From Billgrantia campisalis (GTDB lineage: Bacteria > Pseudomonadota > Gammaproteobacteria > Pseudomonadales > Halomonadaceae), in the NCBI RefSeq assembly GCF_022341425.1, contig NZ_JABFUC010000003.1, positions 186,001 through 250,000 of the forward strand: DNA of 64,000 nucleotides. Direction: 5' to 3'. Positions 39,073-47,735 of this stretch are shown one piece after another. The notes below the pieces were generated by a model. The model had not been told where the DNA came from. It searched no databases and worked only from the letters and a program-made list of their open reading frames with translations. How positions within the stretch are numbered: position 1 is the first letter of the stretch; every line of letters starts with the position of its first letter. The position numbers and the translations under genes are program-made.

Positions 39073-40281
39073 TTATATCGGTTCAGCGGCCCCATCACGA
39101 TCATCCGCGTAGGACCGGCCGCGGCTGTCGAACGGCAGGCGGTGGGCCGACTGCTGGCGATGCCACTCCTCATCTTCGGCGTGCAGGTAGCGAGCGGTGG
39201 TGTCGAGCCGGGCATGGCGGGCGGTGCCGGCCAGGTAGCGCAATTCCACCCCGGCCTGAGCCTGATGGGTCAGGGCGGTATGGCGAAGCCAGTGCGGCGT
39301 GGCCTGACGCAGCCGCAGCACCTCGGCTCTGGCCCCCTCCCCGGCCTCGCTCTCCAGCGCTGCGGCGGCCTGCTGGAAGGTCTCGCGAATCAGCCGGTAG
39401 AGCCGGTTGTCGCCGAGGCCGCGTCGGCCGTCCAGGCTACGTAGCAGCGGGGCCGTCTCGTCCGGGGCCGGATGAGACGGCAGGCCCAGCCGTTCGCGCC
39501 ACTGGGTCAGCAGGGCGAGCATATCCGGCGGCACCGGGATGCGCGCGACCTTGTCTCCCTTGCCCACCACTCGCCACCACCAGCGCCCCTCGCGCCGCTC
39601 GAAGTCGCCCATGCGTGCCCCGGCCATCTCGCTGATCCGCGGGGCTAGCAGGTAGGCGAAGCCGAACACCAGACGGCGACGCCCGTGCTCGAAGTGCTCC
39701 CGTTCGCCGACACCCTCCTCCGGCTGGCGGGCAAGCCACTGCCATAGCCATTCCCAGAGCGGGCGCTCCAGGTAGCGCTCCACCCCCTGCTGGCGGTTGT
39801 TGAGCCGGCGACGTTTGTCGCGCATCAGCCGGAACGGGTTGTGCGCCACCCAGCCGGCTTCCACCAGCCAGGCGAACAGGCCCTGCAGGATCACCAGGCT
39901 CTGTCGTCGGCTGGCCGGCGACAGCGGGCCTCGGAACGGCCGCCACTCGGGGCTGTGCCGCGGCCGCGGCGGCCCGACCCAGCGGCTGCGCGGCCGCGGG
40001 TCGACGAGAAAGGCCTCGAAGGCATCGAGGTCCTCTCGCCTGAGCTCGCCAAGCCCCCTGCCCTGTTCGCTCAGCCACAGCAGCAGTCGCTCGGCCTCCC
40101 GTCGATAGGCGCGCAGCGTCTGCGGGCTGGCCCGATACTCGGCCAGCCACTGCCCCACCGCCTCCGCGTCGCTGCTTGCGGCGATATAGGCACCCTGCCC
40201 GCCCGGCTCGGCGGGCAGCAGCTCCCCTGCAGGCGCCGGCCAGCCCTGCAGGCCTGTTTCGTTATGTTTCTGGCGACTCAC
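39073..40281 (-). CDS. Orphan tyrosine recombinase/integrase
   Basis: 402 residues. An N-terminal SAM-like core-binding domain (about 40-145) precedes the catalytic domain (about 165-370) with Arg215 (APRISEMAG), Lys241/Lys244 (GKGDK), His330 and Arg333 (HWLRH), His356 (TARHARLDTT) and nucleophile Tyr365 (ARYL). All catalytic residues are present, so it should be active. The GTG start at 40281 has AAGGAG 10 bp upstream, formed by the edge of the heptamer repeat. No phage or integron genes are nearby; the neighbour is a divergent KfrA-like gene. Its target site is unknown. Confidence 0.88.
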   Translation of the reverse strand: MSRQKHNETGLQGWPAPAGELLPAEPGGQGAYIAASSDAEAVGQWLAEYRASPQTLRAYRREAERLLLWLSEQGRGLGELRREDLDAFEAFLVDPRPRSRWVGPPRPRHSPEWRPFRGPLSPASRRQSLVILQGLFAWLVEAGWVAHNPFRLMRDKRRRLNNRQQGVERYLERPLWEWLWQWLARQPEEGVGEREHFEHGRRRLVFGFAYLLAPRISEMAGARMGDFERREGRWWWRVVGKGDKVARIPVPPDMLALLTQWRERLGLPSHPAPDETAPLLRSLDGRRGLGDNRLYRLIRETFQQAAAALESEAGEGARAEVLRLRQATPHWLRHTALTHQAQAGVELRYLAGTARHARLDTTARYLHAEDEEWHRQQSAHRLPFDSRGRSYADDRDGAAEPI

Positions 40282-40288
40282 TCTCTTC

Positions 40289-40386
40289 TTGCTCCTTGCC
40301 CCTTGCCCCTTGCCCCTTGCCCCTTGCCCCTTGCCCCTTGCCCCTTGCCCCTTGCCCCTTGCCCCTTGCCCCTTGCCCCTTGCCCC
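40289..40386. repeat. Heptamer tandem array (TTGCCCC)13 plus one variant
   Basis: Thirteen perfect TTGCCCC units start every 7 bp from 40296 to 40380, preceded by one variant TTGCTCC at 40289. On the minus strand the array is the leader of the recombinase gene, and the variant unit supplies its GGAG ribosome site. Seven is not a multiple of three, but the array is outside the coding frame. Copy number is likely to vary by slippage. Confidence 0.95.
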
Positions 40387-40590
40387 TCAGTATCTCCGTC
40401 CTCTCTCAATAAATGCAAGATAATGAGCGTAATCATGCTTTTTTGTTTAATAAGATAAATAATAATACAGTTACGTAATATGTAATATTCTTCCTTTTCG
40501 AGGCCTGCCGCGCTATCCTGCCGCCGACATCAAGTCCCATGACGCGCATGGAGACTGCCGGCGCGACGGCGGCGCAACGAGGAGAGTGAG
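40387..40590. other. AT-rich divergent control region between recombinase and kfrA-like genes
   Basis: About 100 bp (40405-40500) are far richer in A+T than the surroundings, with TTGTTT and several TAATA-type words suited to -35/-10 use, a TACGTA palindrome and a GTAATAT direct repeat (40475-40488). KfrA proteins bind their own AT-rich promoters, so this may be its operator. No unique promoter could be chosen. Confidence 0.5.
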
Positions 40591-41673
40591 ATGGCACGCA
40601 GCGGTGTGCAGTACGAGGACGTCCGGCGGGCGATCGACACCCTGCTCGCCAGGGGCGACGCTCCCGGCGTGCAGAAGATTCGTGAAGTGCTGGGCACCGG
40701 CAGCTTCACCACCATTAGCGAGCACCTCAGGGAGTGGCGTACGCGCCGGGAGGAAAACCGCGACCGCCCACCGCCGCGCACTATGCCCGAGGGTATCCAG
40801 CAGCTGGCCGAACAGCTGTGGGAGCAGGCCCAGGAGGCCGCCGGCGAGGCACTTGCCCACTATCGCGAGGAGGCCGACGGCAAGGTCGCCTCGGCCCGGC
40901 AGGCGGCCGAGGACGCACGCCGTAACGCCGAGGATGCGGCGCAGCGCGAGGCCGCCTTGGCCGCTCACCTGGCCAGCATCGAGCAGCGCCTGGAGGCGCG
41001 CGGCGCCGAGCTCGCCCGGGCCGAGGCCGAACGCGACCAGGCCAACCGGCAGCGCGAGCGGCTCGAGGAGCGCCTCGCGCAGGCTACCCGACGCGGTGAA
41101 GCGCTGCAGGCCGAGCTCGAACGCCAGGCTCAGGTCCAGCACCAGGCGCTGGCCGAGCTCGAGGGCCGCCACCAGGCGCAGGAGGCCCAGGAGGAGCAGC
41201 GCCACGAAGCCGCCGAGGCCCGCCTGATGGCGCTGCTGGACGATCTTCGCCAGGAGCGCCTGGCGGCGGACAAGCGGCAGGCGGCCAGGCAACAGCAGCT
41301 GGAAGGCCGCCTGGAGGCGCTACAGGGGGAGCTGCAGGAGGCGCGTCAGGCGCTTACCCAGGAGGAGAAGGCACACCGGGAGACCCAGTGGGCCAGGTCC
41401 CGCGCCGAGGAGCGGGCCGACACCCTGCGCCACGCCCAGGCGCTGCTGCAGGGGCGGGTCGATGATCAGCGCCGCCACCTGGACGAACAGGGCGCGAGGC
41501 TGCGGGCCCTGGAGGCTGCGCTGGCCCGCCAGGAGCGGCAGGCGCGAACGCAACCCGCTGAGGCAGCGGTGGATGACGACGAAGGGGCAATCAACGAAGA
41601 AGGCCCCGCCTCGGCGGGGCCTTCTCAACCACATGCTCGTGCAGAGTCTAGCGACGGGGGCGACAGCCGGTAG
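40591..41673 (+). CDS. KfrA-like DNA-binding coiled-coil protein
   Basis: 360 residues. The N-terminal KfrA_N domain (about 1-110: SGVQYEDVRRAIDTLLARGD, VQKIREVLGTGSFTTISEHL) is a helix-turn-helix DNA-binding domain, and a continuous coiled coil (about 90-320) follows. KfrA is best known from plasmids as an autorepressor that can form filaments; chromosomal homologues are poorly studied. The gene starts after AGGAGAG and diverges from an intact tyrosine recombinase. A perfect terminator-like hairpin lies inside its last 25 codons. The pairing suggests a DNA-architecture partner for the recombinase. Confidence 0.85.
   Translation: MARSGVQYEDVRRAIDTLLARGDAPGVQKIREVLGTGSFTTISEHLREWRTRREENRDRPPPRTMPEGIQQLAEQLWEQAQEAAGEALAHYREEADGKVASARQAAEDARRNAEDAAQREAALAAHLASIEQRLEARGAELARAEAERDQANRQRERLEERLAQATRRGEALQAELERQAQVQHQALAELEGRHQAQEAQEEQRHEAAEARLMALLDDLRQERLAADKRQAARQQQLEGRLEALQGELQEARQALTQEEKAHRETQWARSRAEERADTLRHAQALLQGRVDDQRRHLDEQGARLRALEAALARQERQARTQPAEAAVDDDEGAINEEGPASAGPSQPHARAESSDGGDSR
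41598..41625 (+). terminator. Perfect hairpin inside the 3' end of the kfrA-like gene
   Basis: GAAGGCCCCGCC and GGCGGGGCCTTC (extended by an A-T pair) make a 13-bp stem with almost no loop, 48 bp before the stop codon. There is no T-run. It resembles a terminator absorbed into coding sequence and encodes GPASAGPS. Confidence 0.6.
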
Positions 41674-41700
41674 GCGGCAGACGCCAGGGACAGGCGGCAG

Positions 41701-42291
41701 TCACCGATAGTAGGCGTTGGTGGTGTCGGTATGGTCGGTCACATCGCGAATGCCGGCCAGTTCGGGAATGCGCTCCATCAGGGTCTTCTCGACGCCCTCC
41801 TTGAGGGTCAGGTCCACCGCCGCACAGCCCTGGCAGCCACCACCGAAGGCCAGCACGGCGACGTTCTGCTCGGTCAGCTCGATCAGCTTGATCTCGCCGC
41901 CGTGGGCGGCCAGGCCGGGATTGATTTCGCTGTAGAGGATATAGTTGACGCGATCCTCCAGGGGGCTGTCGGCATTGACCTTGGGCATCTTGGCGTTGGG
42001 GGCCTTGATGGTCAGCTGCCCGCCCATGCGGTCGGCATTGAAATCGACCACGGCCTCCTCGAGGAAAGGGATACTGTTCTTGTCGACGAACACGCCGAGC
42101 TTGTCGAGATCGAGACGCTCGTCGCTGGGCTCTTCCTCTCCGGGGCGACAGTAGGCCAGGCAGGTTTCCGCATAGGGAGTGCCGGGCTGGGTAATGAAGA
42201 TGCGCACGGCGATTCCCTCGACGTTCTGCTTCTCGAGCAGCTCGGCAAGGTAGTCCTGGGCGCTGTCGGTAATCTGGATGATCTCGCTCAT
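41701..42291 (-). CDS. nfuA: Fe-S biogenesis protein NfuA
   Basis: 196 residues from ATG 42291. The degenerate A-type HesB domain (about 1-95) has lost most cysteines. The Nfu domain (about 110-190) contains [10 protein letters not shown] with cluster ligands Cys153 and Cys156. It carries 4Fe-4S clusters to target apoproteins under stress. It diverges from metH, and a palindromic hairpin lies in the shared region. Confidence 0.95.
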   Translation of the reverse strand: MSEIIQITDSAQDYLAELLEKQNVEGIAVRIFITQPGTPYAETCLAYCRPGEEEPSDERLDLDKLGVFVDKNSIPFLEEAVVDFNADRMGGQLTIKAPNAKMPKVNADSPLEDRVNYILYSEINPGLAAHGGEIKLIELTEQNVAVLAFGGGCQGCAAVDLTLKEGVEKTLMERIPELAGIRDVTDHTDTTNAYYR

Positions 42292-42376
42292 GGTCGTCTC
42301 GCTGGTCGGGCCGCCCGGCGGGCTGGCCATAGATGACATACCGACATGGTAAGCAAAAGCGCGGAGCGAGACAATC

Positions 42377-42398
42377 CCGACCATTTTGGTCGGTTTTT
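42377..42398 (+). terminator. Terminator-like hairpin plus T5 in the nfuA-metH divergent region
   Basis: CCGACC and GGTCGG pair around ATTTT, followed directly by TTTTT, the classic plus-strand intrinsic terminator form. It sits 135 bp upstream of metH with no plus-strand gene ending before it. It could attenuate metH or, as a palindrome, be an operator. GGTCGG at 42304-42309 could compete for the left arm. Confidence 0.6.
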
Positions 42399-42532
42399 AA
42401 CCATACCCTGCCCTCGCGAAGCCGCTTTTGCTACTATGGGCGGCTAATTCGGCCGTCGCACGAGAAGACGCTTCATAGGCGCTGGCGCGGCCCCCACCCT
42501 GGACGTGACTACGCTGGAGACCGACCCTACCC

Positions 42533-45500
42533 ATGGCCGCCGTTCCCTCTGCCCTGACTGCTACCCTCACCGAGCGCCTCAACGATCGCATCCTGATGCT
42601 CGATGGCGGCATGGGCACCATGATTCAGAACGCCGGACTCGACGAGGCCGATTTCCGCGGGGAGCGCTTCACTGACTGGCCCTCCGATCTCAAGGGCAAC
42701 AACGACCTGCTGGTGCTGACCTGCCCCGAGCTGATTTCGCGCCTGCACCGGGAGTATCTGGAGGCGGGGGCCGACATCGTCGAGACCAACACCTTCAACA
42801 GCACCCGCCTCTCCCAGGCCGACTACGGCATGGAAGACCTGGTACCGGAGATCAACCTCGAAGCGGCGCGCCTGGCTCGCCAGGTGTGCGATGCCGTGGC
42901 CGCCGAGACCGGGGTGCCGCGCTATGTGGCCGGGGTGCTGGGGCCCACCTCGCGCACCGCCTCGCTGTCACCGGACGTCAACGACCCGGCCAAGCGCAAC
43001 GTCACCTTCGATGCGCTGCGCGACAACTACTACGAGGCCGCCGAGGCGCTGATCGAGGGCGGCAGCGACCTGATCCTGATCGAGACGATCTTCGACACGC
43101 TCAATGCCAAGGCGGCGATCTTCGCCCTCGAGCAGCTGTTCGGCGATCGCGGCGAGCGCCTGCCGGTGATGATCTCCGGCACCATCACCGACGCCTCCGG
43201 CCGCACCCTTTCCGGTCAGACCACCGAGGCGTTCTGGAATTCGGTGCGCCACGCCCAGCCGCTCTCCATCGGGCTGAACTGCGCCCTGGGGGCCGCGGAG
43301 CTTCGCCCCTATCTGGAAGAGCTGGCCACCAAGGCGGACACCTTCGTCTCCGCCCACCCCAACGCTGGCTTGCCCAACGAGTTCGGCGAGTATGACCAGA
43401 CGCCGGAGGAGATGGCGACCATCGTCGCCGAGTTCGCCGAGAGCGGCCTGGTCAATATCATCGGTGGCTGCTGCGGGAGCACCCCCGAACACATTGCCGC
43501 CATCCATGCGGCCGTCGCCGACATGACGCCGCGCCGGGTCCCCGAACGGGCCCGGGCCTGCCGCCTGTCGGGCCTGGAGCCCTTCAACATCGAGAAGGGC
43601 TCGCTGTTCGTCAACGTCGGCGAGCGCACCAACGTCACCGGCTCGGCGCGCTTCAAGCGTCTGATCGTCGACGAGGACTACAATACGGCCCTCGAAGTGG
43701 CCCTGGAGCAGGTAGAGAACGGCGCCCAGATCATCGACATCAACATGGACGAGGGCATGCTGGAGTCCGAGGAGGCCATGGTGCGCTTCCTCAACCTGAT
43801 CGCCGGCGAGCCCGACATCGCCCGGGTGCCGATCATGATCGACTCCTCCAAGTGGGAGATTATCGAGGCCGGGCTCAAGTGCGTGCAGGGCAAGGCGGTG
43901 GTCAACTCCATCTCGCTCAAGGAGGGCGAAGCGGCCTTCGTCGAGCAGGCCACCCTGTGCCGCCGCTATGGCGCGGCGGTGGTGGTGATGGCCTTCGATG
44001 AGCAGGGGCAGGCGGACACCTTCGCCCGCAAGACCGAGATCTGCCAGCGCGCCTATCGCACCCTGGTGGACGTGGTGGGCTTTCCGCCGGAAGACATCAT
44101 CTTCGACCCCAACATCTTCGCCATCGCCACCGGTATCGAGGAGCACGACAACTACGCGGTGGACTTCATCGAGGCCACTCGCTGGATCCGCGAACACCTG
44201 CCCCACGCCATGGTGTCGGGCGGCGTCTCCAACGTGTCGTTCTCCTTTCGCGGCAACAATCCGGTGCGCGAGGCGATCCACTCGGTGTTTCTCTATCACG
44301 CCATCCGCGCCGGCCTCACCATGGGCATCGTCAACGCCGGCCAGCTGGCCGTCTATGACGACCTGCCCGGCGAGCTGCGCGAGGCGGTGGAAGACGTGGT
44401 GCTCAACCGGCGCAGCGACGGCACCGAGCGCCTGCTCGACCTGGCCGACAAGTACAAGGGCGACGGCAGCGGCGCCGCCAAGAAGGAGGACCTGGAGTGG
44501 CGCAGCTGGGAGGTGGAAAAGCGCATCTCCCACGCCCTGGTCAAGGGCATCACCGCCCACATCGAGGAGGATACCGAGCAGGCCCGGCAGCGTGCCGCTC
44601 GCCCCATCGAGGTGATCGAAGGCCCGCTGATGGACGGCATGAACGTGGTCGGCGACCTGTTCGGGGCCGGCAAGATGTTCCTGCCCCAGGTGGTCAAGTC
44701 GGCACGGGTCATGAAGCAGGCGGTGGCCTACCTGATCCCCTTCATCGAGGCCGAAAAGAGCGGTGATACCCAGGCCAAGGGCAAGATCGTCATGGCCACG
44801 GTCAAGGGCGACGTCCACGATATCGGCAAGAACATCGTCGGCGTGGTCCTGCAGTGCAACAACTACGATGTGGTCGACCTGGGCGTGATGGTGCCGGCAG
44901 AGAAGATCCTGCAGACCGCCCGGGACGAGAAGGCCGATATCATCGGGCTGTCCGGGCTGATCACCCCGTCGCTGGATGAAATGGTCCATGTGGCCAAGGA
45001 GATGCAGCGCCAGGGCTTCAACCTTCCGCTGCTGATCGGCGGGGCCACCACCTCCAAGGCCCACACCGCGGTCAAGGTCGACCCCGGCTACGAGCACCCG
45101 GTGATCTACGTGGCAGACGCCTCGCGGGCCGTCGGCGTGGCCGGCAAGCTGCTATCGGCCGAGCTCAAGCCGGCCTATACCGCCGAGATCCGCGCCGAGT
45201 ACGAGCAGGTTCGCGAACGCAACGCCAAGCGCCGCCCCAAGGCGGCTGACCTCAGCTATGCCGAGGCCCGCCAGCGCAAGCTGCCCATCGACTGGGCCGG
45301 CTACACCCCGCCGCGCCCCGCCATCACCGGCCTGAAGGTTTTCGACGACTATGATATCGAGGAGCTGATCGAGCGCATCGACTGGACCCCCTTCTTCATG
45401 AGCTGGGAGCTGGCCGGTAAGTACCCGAAGATCCTCGATGACAAGGTGGTCGGTGAAGCCGCGCGAAGCCTGTTCGCCGATGCCCAGGCGATGCTGCGCA

Positions 45501-46234
45501 AACTGATCGATGAGAAGCACATCCAGGCCCGTGGCGTGATCGGCCTGTGGCCGGCCAACAGCGTCGATGACGATGTCATCGAGGTCTATGCCGATGAGTC
45601 GCGCACCCGGGTCATCGAGCGGCTGCACCACATCCGCCAGCAGACCACCAAGAATCGCGACGGCGTCTGCTACAGCCTGGCCGACTTCGTGGCGCCCAAG
45701 GCGTCGGGCAAGCCCGACTGGATTGGCGGCTTTGCCGTGACCACCGGCCATGGCGTCGAGGCCCTGGCCGAGCGCTACAAGGCTGCCGGCGACGACTACA
45801 GCGCGATCATGGTGCAGGCCCTGACCGACCGCATGGCCGAGGCCTTCGCCGAACGCATGCATGAGCGGGTGCGCAAGGAGTTCTGGGGCTATGTACCTGA
45901 CGAACAGCTGGACAACGTCGAGCTGATCGCCGAGAAGTACCAGGGGATCCGCCCGGCGCCGGGCTACCCCGCCTGCCCCGACCATACTGAGAAGACGACC
46001 CTGTTCCGCCTGCTCGATGCCACCAAGAACGCCGGCATCGACCTGACCGAGAATTTCGCCATGTGGCCGGCGGCAGCGGTGTCGGGCTGGTACTTTTCCC
46101 ACCCGCAGTCGAAATACTTCTCCACCGGCAAGATCACCCGGGATCAGGTCGAAGCGCTGGCCGACCGCAAGGGCATGTCCCTCGTGGAGCTTGAGCGCTG
46201 GCTCGCCCCGGTGCTCTCCTACGATCCGAGCTGA
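42533..46234 (+). CDS. metH: Cobalamin-dependent methionine synthase MetH
   Basis: 1233 residues, the full four-module enzyme: homocysteine-binding (about 1-330, zinc Cys pair in [13 protein letters not shown]), pterin-binding (about 355-610, [10 protein letters not shown]), cobalamin-binding (about 650-890, [11 protein letters not shown] with B12-ligating His762) and the SAM-dependent reactivation domain (about 910-1233, [12 protein letters not shown]). It methylates homocysteine from methyl-THF. No cobalamin or SAH riboswitch was recognised in the 241-bp leader region. The last base is shared with the next gene (TGATGG). Confidence 0.97.
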   Translation: MAAVPSALTATLTERLNDRILMLDGGMGTMIQNAGLDEADFRGERFTDWPSDLKGNNDLLVLTCPELISRLHREYLEAGADIVETNTFNSTRLSQADYGMEDLVPEINLEAARLARQVCDAVAAETGVPRYVAGVLGPTSRTASLSPDVNDPAKRNVTFDALRDNYYEAAEALIEGGSDLILIETIFDTLNAKAAIFALEQLFGDRGERLPVMISGTITDASGRTLSGQTTEAFWNSVRHAQPLSIGLNCALGAAELRPYLEELATKADTFVSAHPNAGLPNEFGEYDQTPEEMATIVAEFAESGLVNIIGGCCGSTPEHIAAIHAAVADMTPRRVPERARACRLSGLEPFNIEKGSLFVNVGERTNVTGSARFKRLIVDEDYNTALEVALEQVENGAQIIDINMDEGMLESEEAMVRFLNLIAGEPDIARVPIMIDSSKWEIIEAGLKCVQGKAVVNSISLKEGEAAFVEQATLCRRYGAAVVVMAFDEQGQADTFARKTEICQRAYRTLVDVVGFPPEDIIFDPNIFAIATGIEEHDNYAVDFIEATRWIREHLPHAMVSGGVSNVSFSFRGNNPVREAIHSVFLYHAIRAGLTMGIVNAGQLAVYDDLPGELREAVEDVVLNRRSDGTERLLDLADKYKGDGSGAAKKEDLEWRSWEVEKRISHALVKGITAHIEEDTEQARQRAARPIEVIEGPLMDGMNVVGDLFGAGKMFLPQVVKSARVMKQAVAYLIPFIEAEKSGDTQAKGKIVMATVKGDVHDIGKNIVGVVLQCNNYDVVDLGVMVPAEKILQTARDEKADIIGLSGLITPSLDEMVHVAKEMQRQGFNLPLLIGGATTSKAHTAVKVDPGYEHPVIYVADASRAVGVAGKLLSAELKPAYTAEIRAEYEQVRERNAKRRPKAADLSYAEARQRKLPIDWAGYTPPRPAITGLKVFDDYDIEELIERIDWTPFFMSWELAGKYPKILDDKVVGEAARSLFADAQAMLRKLIDEKHIQARGVIGLWPANSVDDDVIEVYADESRTRVIERLHHIRQQTTKNRDGVCYSLADFVAPKASGKPDWIGGFAVTTGHGVEALAERYKAAGDDYSAIMVQALTDRMAEAFAERMHERVRKEFWGYVPDEQLDNVELIAEKYQGIRPAPGYPACPDHTEKTTLFRLLDATKNAGIDLTENFAMWPAAAVSGWYFSHPQSKYFSTGKITRDQVEALADRKGMSLVELERWLAPVLSYDPS

Positions 46235-47598
46235 TGGCCGCAATGCGTCACCCGCCCGCGGGGGCCGGCATCTTGCCGACTCCCCCGCGGCGCCAGAAGA
46301 TCCTGCGCCTGGCCCTGCCGATCATCGCCGGCATGCTCTCCCAGAGCCTAATCAACCTGATCGATGCCGCCCTGGTGGGGTCTCTGGGCGAGGTGCCGCT
46401 GGCCGGCGTGGGCATCGGCGGCTATGCCATGTTCCTGATCACCGCCCTGGTGTTCGGGCTCTCCTCCGGCGTCCAGGCCCAGACCGCGCGGCGCCACGGC
46501 GAGGCGGACTGGGCACAGCGCGCCGTGGCGCTCAACGCCGGGCTGGTGCTCGCCGTCCTGGCCGCGCTGCCGATCACGGCACTCTGCCTGTGGCAGGCGC
46601 CGCGGCTGCTTGCCCTGATCAACCAGGACCCGGCGGTCAACGCCGTGGCCGTGGAGTACTTCCGCTGGCGGGTGCTGTCGCTGGTCGCGGTGGCGATGAT
46701 CTTCTGCTTTCGCGGCTACTGGAACGGTATCCAGCAGACCGGCATCTACCTGCGCATCATCCTGTTCATGCATCTGGTCAACGTACTGGCCAGCATCGGC
46801 CTGATCTTTGGCTATCTGGGGCTGCCCGCCATGGGCGCCGCGGGGGCCGGTGCCGGCACCACCCTGTCGCTGTTTGCGGGGCTCGCCGTTTGGGCCTTGC
46901 TCAGCGTGCGGCACGCCACCGCCAGCGGCTTTCTGGCCGCCCTGCCACGCCGCCTGACCTTCGTCACCACCCTGCGCCTGGCCGCGCCCCACTCCTTCCA
47001 GCAGCTGTGGTTTGCCGCCGGCTACGCGGTGCTGTTCTGGATCCTTGGCCAGATCGGCACCGCCAGCGTGGCGGTGGGCCATGTGCTGGTGAACCTCTCG
47101 CTGCTGCTGATCCTGCCCGGGGTCGGCCTGGGCATGGCGGCCATGAGCCTGGTCGGCGAGGCGCTGGGACAGCGCGCCCACCGCGAGGCCCACCGTTGGG
47201 GCTGGGACGTGGTACGGCTGGCCTGGCTGTGCCTGGCGCTGCTGGCGCTGCCCATGGCCCTGTTTCCCGACCGGGTGCTGGGACTCTTTCTCCACGACCC
47301 GGCACTGATCGCGCTGGGGCGCCTGCCGCTGCAGCTCACCGCGGCCATGATCGTGCTCGACGCCGCCGCCCTGGTGCTGGGTCAGGCGCTGCTCGGCGCC
47401 GGAGCCAACCGCACTGTGATGACCACCACCCTGACCCTGCAGTGGCTGGTCTTCCTGCCCCTGGCCTGGTGGGTCGGGGTGGAGCTGGAGCTGGGGCTGC
47501 TGGGCATCTGGTGGGCGCAGCTCGGCTATCGTTGCCTCAATTCGGCGTGGTTCGTGATGATCTGGCAGCGGCGGCGCTGGCAGCGGCTGCGGGTATAG
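46234..47598 (+). CDS. MATE-family efflux transporter
   Basis: 454 residues with about 12 TM helices in two homologous halves (RLALPIIAGMLSQSLINLID and RLAAPHSFQQLWFAAGYAVL mark the repeats). It probably exports cationic drugs or metabolites with Na+ or H+. Most similar in style to the DinF/NorM groups; the subgroup cannot be assigned. The ATG overlaps the metH stop by one base, so it is translationally coupled to metH, an unexplained pairing. Confidence 0.88.
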   Translation: MAAMRHPPAGAGILPTPPRRQKILRLALPIIAGMLSQSLINLIDAALVGSLGEVPLAGVGIGGYAMFLITALVFGLSSGVQAQTARRHGEADWAQRAVALNAGLVLAVLAALPITALCLWQAPRLLALINQDPAVNAVAVEYFRWRVLSLVAVAMIFCFRGYWNGIQQTGIYLRIILFMHLVNVLASIGLIFGYLGLPAMGAAGAGAGTTLSLFAGLAVWALLSVRHATASGFLAALPRRLTFVTTLRLAAPHSFQQLWFAAGYAVLFWILGQIGTASVAVGHVLVNLSLLLILPGVGLGMAAMSLVGEALGQRAHREAHRWGWDVVRLAWLCLALLALPMALFPDRVLGLFLHDPALIALGRLPLQLTAAMIVLDAAALVLGQALLGAGANRTVMTTTLTLQWLVFLPLAWWVGVELELGLLGIWWAQLGYRCLNSAWFVMIWQRRRWQRLRV

Positions 47599-47646
47599 GC
47601 CCGCGCGGTGCGGACTCGAGCTCTTATATTACTTTTTGTATAAAAA

Positions 47647-47675
47647 CTATGAATATTTATTCTTTCATAGAATAA
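47647..47675. promoter_or_regulatory. Overlapping palindromes upstream of cysI
   Basis: CTATGAA-N10-TTCATAG (47647-47670) and TTATTC-N7-GAATAA (47657-47675) overlap in an AT-rich patch 61-89 bp before cysI. The layout suits a LysR-type site such as one for CysB, but no consensus was tested. Confidence 0.45.
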
Positions 47676-47735
47676 TGCCGGGGCGTTAAGGTGCCCTTGA
47701 CGCTTCGCCACTCTCACTGCAGCAGGATCGGCTGA

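Noticed and set aside
39073..40281. Prophage or integron integrase
   Set aside because: No phage structural genes, attC-like cassettes or adjacent tRNA site were found; flanks are housekeeping genes.
40289..40386. Heptamer array considered as a CRISPR
   Set aside because: Units are 7 bp head-to-tail with no spacers and no cas genes nearby.
42292..42532. Cobalamin or SAH riboswitch before metH
   Set aside because: Conserved riboswitch core sequences were not seen; only a simple terminator-type hairpin is present.
42968..45097. 709-codon open frame opposite metH
   Set aside because: Shadow frame produced by high GC at third positions; metH motifs are unambiguous.
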